From assembly GCF_013378445.1 (NCBI RefSeq), contig NZ_JABXYK010000003.1:248001-312000 (forward strand): a DNA stretch of 64,000 nt, read 5' to 3'. Of the stretch, positions 56,651 through 64,000 are shown in pieces. Position 1 is the stretch's first letter, and the number at the start of each line of letters is the position of its first letter. A program made the position numbers and the translations under genes. Below the pieces are notes generated by a model that was given only the letters and a program-made list of their open reading frames with translations, searched no databases and had not been told where the DNA came from. This DNA comes from Mycoplana rhizolycopersici (lineage in GTDB: Bacteria > Pseudomonadota > Alphaproteobacteria > Rhizobiales > Rhizobiaceae).

Positions 56651-58756
56651 TTACCGCGTGAAGGACTGCGCGTTGCCGGCGTCGACATTGATGATGTTGC
56701 CGGTGGACTTGGCCGACATGTCGGAGGCGAGGAAGTAGATCGCCTCGGCGATGTCCTCGGGGAACACGCTGCGCTTGAGCATCGAGCGCTCGCGGTAGTG
56801 CGCCTCAAGGTCGTCGGTCTTGTAGGTGGCGGCGCGCTGTTCCTTCCACTCGCCTGTCCAGATCTTCGAGCCGCGCAGCACCGCGTCCGGATTGACGACG
56901 TTGACGCGGATCTGCTCGGAGGCCCCCTCAAGCGCCAGGCAGCGGGCCAGATGGATCTCGGCGGCCTTTGCGGTGCAATAGGCAGAGGCGCCGGGCGAGG
57001 CGGCGAGCCCGTTCTTCGAGGCGACGAAGACGACGTTGCCGCCGGCCTTCTGTCTGCGGAAGATCCGAAAGGCTTCGCGCGACACGAGGAAATAGCCGGT
57101 CGCGAGAATGTCGATGTTCTTGTTCCACAGCGAAAGCGTCGTCTCCTCTATCGGGGCTGACGATGCAAGGCCCGCATTGGAGACCAGGATGTCGAGGCCG
57201 CCGAATTCGGTGAGCGTATCGGCGAAGCTCTTTTGCACCTGCGCCTCGTCGGTGACGTTCATGGCCACCGACCGGACGACGTCTTTTCCGTAGCGTCCTG
57301 CAAGTTCGGCCTGGGCTGCCGAAAGCGCCTCCTCGTCGATATCGGCCAGCACCACGCAGGCGCCCTCGGCCATCAGCCGGTTTGCCGTTGCCTTGCCGAT
57401 GCCGCCGGCACCGCCGGTCACGAGGGCGATGCGGCCCGCCAGGCTCTTCGGCTTCGGCATGCGCTGCAGCTTCGCTTCCTCGAGCAGCCAGTACTCGATG
57501 TCGAAAGCCTCCTGCTCGGGCAGGCCGACATAGGTGGACACGCCCGCCGCACCGCGCATGACGTTGATGGCGTTGACATAGAACTCCGCCGAGATGCGTG
57601 CCGTCGCCTTGTCCTTGGCAAAGGTGATCATGCCGACGCCGGGGACGAGATAGACCACCGCATTCGGGTCGCGCATCGCCGGGCTGTTGCTCCGCTTGCA
57701 GCGCTCATAGTAGCCGGCATAGTCGGCCCGGTAGGCGACGATCGCATCAGGCAGTCCGGCAAGGGTCTTTTCCACGCCCGCCGCGGCAGGATCGAAATCG
57801 ACCACCAGCGGGCGGATCTTGGTTCGCAGGAAATGGTCCGGGCAGCTGGTGCCGAGCGCTGCGAGCGGTGCGAGGTCCTTCGACGTCACGAAGTCGAGCA
57901 CGGCCTGGCTGTCGTCAAAGTGCCCGACCTTGCTTTCGTCGGCGCCGATCAGCCCGCGGATGACAGGCATCAGCTTCTGCGCAACCGCACGCCGTTCGTC
58001 GGCGGCAAGCACCGGCTTGACGGCGCCCCCGAAGGCCGGAACGGTGTTGTTCGCCTCGAACCAGGCGATCGCCTTGTTGATGATCTCGACCGTCGTCTCG
58101 TAGCATTCCTTCGCCGTGTCGGCCCAGGTGAAGAGGCCGTGGCTCTCCAGCACGACGCCGCGTGCCTTGGGATTTTCCTTGCAGAACTTTTCCAGCCACA
58201 GACCCAGCTCGTATCCGGGGCGTTTCCAGGGCAGCCAGCCAATATCGTCGCCGAAGATCTGCCGCGTCAGGTCGCGGCTGTTCTCCGACGCGGCGATCGC
58301 GATGATCGCGTCGGGGTGCATGTGGTCGACATGGACGCGCGGCACATAGGCATGGAGCGGCGTATCGATCGAAGCGGCGCGCGGATTGAGGTTGAAGGTG
58401 CAGTGGGGGAGGTAGCCCACCATCTCGTCCTCATGCTCGACCCCGCGGTAAAGTCCCTTCAACGCCTGCAGCTTGTCCATGTAGAGCGTGGCGAAGCCGT
58501 CCATCTTGATTGTGCCGACATCGCCGCCGGAGCCCTTGACCCAAAGCACTTCGACGTTTCCGCCGCCGAGCGGATCGCTCTCCATGACCTTGGCCGACGT
58601 GTTGCCGCCGCCGTAATTGGTGATCCGCTTGTCGGAACCGAGCAGATTGGAGCGATAGAGAAGACGTTCGGGTTCGCTCATTCCCGCCGCCTTCGCCTCG
58701 TCCCAGAGATTGGCAAGGCGCGATCCATGTTGCCCGTTCGCCTGTGTGTCGAGCAT
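56651..58756 (-). CDS. rhaD: bifunctional rhamnulose-1-phosphate aldolase / short-chain dehydrogenase
   Basis: 701 residues. The N-terminal ~400 residues are a class II aldolase (TNYGGGNTSAKVMESDPLGG; HVDHMHPDAIIAIAASENSR metal histidines). The C-terminal ~270 are an SDR with VTGGAGGIGKATANRLMAEG, NAGLASSAPI and the YCTAKAAE catalytic Tyr/Lys. It cleaves L-rhamnulose-1-phosphate to DHAP and L-lactaldehyde, and the SDR part oxidises lactaldehyde. GGGAGGAAATACCG precedes the ATG. Confidence 0.94.
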   Translation of the reverse strand: MLDTQANGQHGSRLANLWDEAKAAGMSEPERLLYRSNLLGSDKRITNYGGGNTSAKVMESDPLGGGNVEVLWVKGSGGDVGTIKMDGFATLYMDKLQALKGLYRGVEHEDEMVGYLPHCTFNLNPRAASIDTPLHAYVPRVHVDHMHPDAIIAIAASENSRDLTRQIFGDDIGWLPWKRPGYELGLWLEKFCKENPKARGVVLESHGLFTWADTAKECYETTVEIINKAIAWFEANNTVPAFGGAVKPVLAADERRAVAQKLMPVIRGLIGADESKVGHFDDSQAVLDFVTSKDLAPLAALGTSCPDHFLRTKIRPLVVDFDPAAAGVEKTLAGLPDAIVAYRADYAGYYERCKRSNSPAMRDPNAVVYLVPGVGMITFAKDKATARISAEFYVNAINVMRGAAGVSTYVGLPEQEAFDIEYWLLEEAKLQRMPKPKSLAGRIALVTGGAGGIGKATANRLMAEGACVVLADIDEEALSAAQAELAGRYGKDVVRSVAMNVTDEAQVQKSFADTLTEFGGLDILVSNAGLASSAPIEETTLSLWNKNIDILATGYFLVSREAFRIFRRQKAGGNVVFVASKNGLAASPGASAYCTAKAAEIHLARCLALEGASEQIRVNVVNPDAVLRGSKIWTGEWKEQRAATYKTDDLEAHYRERSMLKRSVFPEDIAEAIYFLASDMSAKSTGNIINVDAGNAQSFTR

Positions 58757-58834
58757 CGGTATTTCCTCCCGGTCTTCTATCGCGCGACCCATCGGCCGCA
58801 CCTCCACTTCGCCTTTCAAATCTCATGGAAGCCG

Positions 58835-58924
58835 CGATCGTGTCAATCATAAACGATCAAAAACAGTCATATTGCGCTGCACAATGAAAAATTATGACCG
58901 ATTGTGATTGACAATGCGCGATCG
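58835..58924. promoter_or_regulatory. symmetric operator between rhaDI and rhaRSTPQ
   Basis: A 9-bp perfect inverted repeat TGTCAATCA (58841-58849) and TGATTGACA (58905-58913) is bordered outward by CGATCG on both sides (58835-58840 and 58919-58924). A direct repeat CGAT[TC]GTGAT[TG]G with a 20-bp period lies at 58899-58930. RhaR (DeoR family) is the likely ligand. The space between the arms (about 55 bp) fits a pair of divergent core promoters. Confidence 0.55.
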
Positions 58925-58956
58925 TGATGGAAGCATACGGTCATCAGGGAGGAGCC

Positions 58957-59769
58957 ATGCACGAGAAGGAAAGACACCGCATCATCCTGTCGGCCGTCCA
59001 GGAAAAGCCTGTCATCACGGTGCTCGAACTTGTGGACCTGACGGACAGCTCCGAGGCGACGATCAGGCGGGATATTGCGGCCCTGCATGTGCAGAAGCGG
59101 CTGCGCCGTGTGCGCGGCGGTGCGGAGGCGATCAATCCGCCGCAGTTCGTCGGTCTTGCCGGCCGTCCGTTCAGCGTCAACGAAACGCTGCATACCCGGC
59201 AGAAGCAGGCGATCGCCAAGGAGGCGGTGGCGCTTTGCCAGGACGGCGAGCCGATCATCATCAATGGCGGCACGACGACGTTTCAGATGGTGCACTTCCT
59301 GACGAACCGGCGCATGCAGGTGTTCACCAACTCGTTTCCGATTGCAGAACACCTTCTCAAGCACTCCAAGAACACAGTGATGCTGTCCGGCGGCACGATC
59401 TACCGCGAACAGAACATCATCCTGAGCCCATTCGAGAACGACGTGACGCGCAATTTCTATGCGCGCCGCATGTTCATGGGCGCGCAGGGGCTCGGACCGC
59501 TCGGACTGATGGAGGCCGATCCGCTGCTGATCCAGGCCGAGCAGAAGTTGATCGATCAGGCCGATGACCTCGTCGTTCTGGTAGATTCGTCGAAATTCAG
59601 GAAGCGTTCCAGCCTCATCCTGTGTGGCCTGAAGCGCATCGCAACGGTGATTACGGATTCAGGCATCGAGGACAGGGAAGCCGCGATGCTGGAGAATGCC
59701 GGCGTCGGCCTGATCGTCGCAGACGTTCAGGCGGCTGCCCCGGTGGAGAATGCTCCGTCGCAGGCGTGA
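58957..59769 (+). CDS. rhaR: DeoR-family regulator of the rhamnose locus
   Basis: 270 residues: N-terminal DeoR helix-turn-helix (VLELVDLTDSSEATIRRDIA) and sugar-phosphate sensor domain with INGGTTTFQMVHFL, VMLSGGTIYREQN and VVLVDSSKFRKRSSLI. ATG at 58957 with GGGAGGA upstream. First gene of the transport operon and divergent from rhaDI, as in Rhizobium leguminosarum, where RhaR represses both. Confidence 0.9.
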   Translation: MHEKERHRIILSAVQEKPVITVLELVDLTDSSEATIRRDIAALHVQKRLRRVRGGAEAINPPQFVGLAGRPFSVNETLHTRQKQAIAKEAVALCQDGEPIIINGGTTTFQMVHFLTNRRMQVFTNSFPIAEHLLKHSKNTVMLSGGTIYREQNIILSPFENDVTRNFYARRMFMGAQGLGPLGLMEADPLLIQAEQKLIDQADDLVVLVDSSKFRKRSSLILCGLKRIATVITDSGIEDREAAMLENAGVGLIVADVQAAAPVENAPSQA

Positions 59770-59813
59770 GGCACGCGGGGGAGGGGAACGAACCAGTCAG
59801 GGAGGACTAGGAC

Positions 59814-60806
59814 ATGAAGATCTGGAAGGCATTGCTCGTGGCAGCGGCCGTATCGACGGCGCTCGTCGCAAACGTCGCCAATGCGGCGGACAAGAAGATC
59901 GCGCTGGTGGTCAAGGCGCTCGGCATCGGCTTCTTCGAGGCCGCAAACAAGGGCGCGCAAGAGGCCGCCAAGGAAATCGGCGGCGTCGAAGTGATCTACA
60001 CCGGCCCGACGACCACGACGGCGGAGGGACAGATCGAGGTGATCAACTCGCTGATCGCCCAGAAGGTCGACGCGATCGCGGTTTCGGCCAACGACACCGA
60101 CGCGCTGGTGCCCGCCTTGAAGAAGGCGATGGACCGCGGCATCAAGGTGATCTCGTGGGATTCCGGCGTGGCGCCGGAGGGGCGCCAGTTGCACCTGAAC
60201 CCGTCGTCGAGCGCGCTGATCGGCAACATGTGCGTCAAGATGGCCGCCGACAACCTCCCCGAGGGCAAGGGTGACGTGGCGATCCTCTCGGCCACCGCGA
60301 CCTCGACCAACCAGAACGTCTGGATCGAGGAGATGAAGACGGTCCTGCCGAACTATCCGGGCGTCAACATCGTCACCACCGTCTATGGCGACGACCTTGC
60401 CGACAAGTCCTACCGCGAGACGCAGGGTCTCATTCAGTCCCATCCGGACCTGAAGGCGATCATCGCGCCGACCTCGGTCGGTATCGTTGCCGCAGCCCAG
60501 GCCGTTGCCGACGCCGGCAAGATCGGCCAGATCAACGTCACCGGCCTCGGCCTTCCCTCCGAAATGGCGGGCCACGTCAAGTCCGGCGCTTCCAAGTCGT
60601 TTGCGATCTGGAACCCGATCGACCTCGGCTATTCCGCCACCATGCTCGCCAACGACCTGATTAACGGTGCCGAAGCCAAGCCCGGCGCGGAACTGAGCAT
60701 GGGCCGCATGGGCAAGCTCAAGCTCGGCGACAACAACGAAGGCGCGATGGCCGATCCCTTCGTCTACGACGCCTCGAACGTCGAGGAATTCGCCAAGATC
60801 TTCTGA
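59814..60806 (+). CDS. rhaS: rhamnose ABC transporter substrate-binding protein
   Basis: 330 residues: signal peptide MKIWKALLVAAAVSTALVAN ending near ANAA, then a type I periplasmic sugar-binding protein with the hinge region KALGIGFFEAANKGAQEAAK, AISANDTDALVP-like stretch around residue 95, and SWDSGVAPEGRQL. AGGGAGGACTAGG precedes the ATG. It binds L-rhamnose for the RhaTPQ transporter. Confidence 0.92.
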   Translation: MKIWKALLVAAAVSTALVANVANAADKKIALVVKALGIGFFEAANKGAQEAAKEIGGVEVIYTGPTTTTAEGQIEVINSLIAQKVDAIAVSANDTDALVPALKKAMDRGIKVISWDSGVAPEGRQLHLNPSSSALIGNMCVKMAADNLPEGKGDVAILSATATSTNQNVWIEEMKTVLPNYPGVNIVTTVYGDDLADKSYRETQGLIQSHPDLKAIIAPTSVGIVAAAQAVADAGKIGQINVTGLGLPSEMAGHVKSGASKSFAIWNPIDLGYSATMLANDLINGAEAKPGAELSMGRMGKLKLGDNNEGAMADPFVYDASNVEEFAKIF

Positions 60807-60855
60807 TCTTGAGCGACTATCGGCCCGGAATTGTGTCGGGCCTATGGCTTGAACT

Positions 60856-60998
60856 GCCCCTCATCCGGCCTGCCGGCCACCTTCTCCCCGTAAACGGGGA
60901 GAAGGACACGCGGGACGAGGTGTCGTCCGCCAGCGGCGCGGCATATGCGGCCGTGTCACCTCTCCCTGCTTGCGGGGAAAGGGTTAGGGTGAGGGGCA
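60856..60998. repeat. RIME-like palindrome between rhaS and rhaT
   Basis: Left copy CCCCTCATCCGGCC with TTCTCCCCGTAAACGGGGAG stem; right copy CTCTCCCTGCTTGCGGGGAAA ends GGGTGAGGGGC. Same family as the element at 55008-55183. It lies inside the operon, so the mRNA would fold into a large hairpin between rhaS and rhaT. Confidence 0.72.
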
Positions 60999-61049
60999 AG
61001 CTTACAGAATGCGACGCTTCGGATTTCCAGGCGCAAGTCAACCCAACGG

Positions 61050-62581
<1,532 letters not shown>

Positions 62582-62585
<4 letters not shown>

Positions 62586-63559
62586 ACATGCTCCTGAAGA
62601 ACCGCGAGGCCCTGCTGGTGGTGGCGATCCTGGCGCTGCTCACGCTGATCACGCTGCGCTTCCCGGGCTTCATCCAGCCGGCCAATCTCGGCCGCGTCTA
62701 TAACGATACCTCGATCCTGATCATCCTGGCGCTCGGCCAGATGGCGGTGATCCTGACCCGCTGCATCGACCTGTCCATGGCGGCGAACCTGGCGCTTTGC
62801 GGCATGGTCGCCGGCCTGATCAACGTCGCCTTGCCCGGCTTGCCGATCCCTCTCGTCATCGCTGCGGTCGTGGCGCTCGGCGCTGTGCTCGGCTCCATCA
62901 ACGGCCTGCTCGTATGGAAGCTGAACATCCCGCCGATCGTCGTGACGCTTGGTACGCTGACGATCTTCCGGGGTTCGATCTTCCTGCTCACCGGCGGCCA
63001 GTGGATCAACGCCCACCAGATGAGCGATGTGTTCAAAGGGCTGCCGCGTGCCGATTTCCTCGGCATCCCGGCACTCTCCTGGTTCTCGATCGCCATCATG
63101 GCGATCGTCTTCGTCGTCATGACGCGCACTACGGTCGGACGGGCCTTCTATGCGGTCGGCGGCAATCCGCATGCGGCGATCTATACCGGCATCGATGTCG
63201 GCCGCACGCGCTTCCTCGCCTATTGCCTCTCGGGCGCGCTGGCGGGCCTTGCCGGCTATCTCTGGGTCTCGCGCTATGCGGTCGCCTATGTCGACATCGC
63301 GCTCGGCTTCGAGCTCGACATCATCGCCGCCTGCGTGATCGGCGGCATTTCGATCGCCGGCGGCATCGGCTCGGTGCCCGGCGCGGTGCTCGGTGCCCTG
63401 TTCCTGGGCGTGATCAAGAACGCCCTGCCGGTCATCAACATCTCGCCCTTCGCCCAGATGGCGATATCCGGCACGGTCATCATCATTGCCGTCGCCGTCA
63501 ACGCCCGTGCCGAGCGGCGCAAGGGCAGGGTTATCCTGAAGAAGGCGGAGGCGCACTGA
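62582..63559 (+). CDS. rhaP: rhamnose ABC transporter permease
   Basis: 325 residues, about eight to ten membrane helices of the RbsC/AraH type: LGQMAVILTRCIDLSMAANL, VVTLGTLTIFRGSIFLLTGG, RAFYAVGGNPHAAIYTGIDV, and CVIGGISIAGGIGSVPGAVL. The 5' ATGA overlap with rhaT and the 3' TGATG overlap with rhaQ indicate a tightly coupled operon. Confidence 0.93.
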
Positions 63560-64000
63560 TGGCCGAGGCACCGATGACGACGCGTCACATTCCCGACCGC
63601 CTGCAGGGGCGCAGCGCGCGCGTGCTGAAGAGCTGGGAAAGCCTCCTGGTCGTGGTGGCGATCCTGATCTTTACGGTCAATTCCTTCGCCTCTCCCTATT
63701 TCCTCGATCCATGGAACCTGTCGGACGCCACCTTCAACTTCACCGAGAAGGCACTGATCGCCTTTGCCATGGCGATGGTGGTGATCTCCGGCGAGATCGA
63801 CCTCTCGGTCGCCTCGATCGTCGCGCTGACCTCGACTGCGATGGGCTATGCTGCGACCCAGGGCTTCGATACGCCCGCTTTGGTCGCCGTCGGCCTGGCG
63901 ACCGGGCTTGCCTGTGGGGCCATCAACGGTCTTCTGGTCACGCGGCTGGGCCTGCCCTCGATCGTCGTGACGATCGGCACGATGAGCCTGTTCCGCGGCA
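63559..64000 (+). CDS. rhaQ: rhamnose ABC transporter permease, second subunit (3' end outside window)
   Basis: About 147 residues are visible from ATG 63559 to the window end. RbsC-type permease: MAMVVISGEIDLSVASIVAL and LPSIVVTIGTMSLFRG. Rhizobial order continues with rhaU (mutarotase) and rhaK (kinase), presumably just beyond. Confidence 0.92.
   Translation, partial: MAEAPMTTRHIPDRLQGRSARVLKSWESLLVVVAILIFTVNSFASPYFLDPWNLSDATFNFTEKALIAFAMAMVVISGEIDLSVASIVALTSTAMGYAATQGFDTPALVAVGLATGLACGAINGLLVTRLGLPSIVVTIGTMSLFRG

Overview
The window is a GC-rich alphaproteobacterial chromosome segment, almost certainly from the Rhizobiaceae (Sinorhizobium/Ensifer/Shinella/Rhizobium-like). The evidence is gene order and content: a podJ-type polarity gene next to a fatty-acid acyl-CoA dehydrogenase, the murA-DUF2948-hisD-UPF0262-phosphatase-infA-maf-yacG housekeeping run, a rhizobial rha (L-rhamnose) locus, RIME-like intergenic palindromes, and rhizobial orphan families (TIGR02186, DUF6460, DUF2948).

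Layout. 1-5.1 kb: 5' part of an acyl-CoA dehydrogenase, divergent from a large podJ-like gene. 5.5-18.8 kb: a TSUP transporter with its TIGR02186 partner, an HxlR regulator divergent from a DHFR-fold reductase, a PdeM/Lhr-like helicase DNA-repair pair, an Rrf2 regulator with an AhpD-like protein, YitT, a TPR-methyltransferase, a CAP lipoprotein, a MATE efflux gene broken by one in-frame amber codon, and pyrD-DUF952. 18.9-26.5 kb: a LuxR-type response regulator convergent with a giant symporter-histidine kinase hybrid, mscL, an aminotransferase, an exoB/galE epimerase and a chorismate mutase. 26.9-27.7 kb: two tandem secreted 80-residue paralogues of unknown function.

27.8-36.75 kb is a divergent cluster that reads as guanidino amino acid (arginine-type) uptake and catabolism: an M20 amidohydrolase and a polar amino acid ABC transporter on one strand; a DDAH/arginine-deiminase-like hydrolase, a BetI-like TetR regulator, an AruH-like aminotransferase and an AruI-like ThDP decarboxylase on the other. 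36.9-39.4 kb: a DUF1003 protein, a roughly 80-nt structured small RNA with a strong terminator (organised like the rhizobial alpha-r8/MmgR class) and an MFS transporter. 39.7-44.7 kb: the cyoABCD quinol oxidase operon with SURF1. 44.8-46.0 kb: a small foreign-looking patch (RTX C-terminal remnant plus sulfotransferase) beside tRNA-Thr. 46.2-54.97 kb: housekeeping genes, tRNA-Phe and pncB.

55.2-64 kb is the L-rhamnose locus: rhaD-rhaI on the minus strand, divergent from rhaR-rhaS-rhaT-rhaP-rhaQ (rhaQ runs off the end), with a symmetric putative operator between them and a RIME-like palindrome inside the transporter operon. No CRISPR array, complete insertion sequence or prophage was seen. All functions are inferred by reading translations; nothing was searched against a database.
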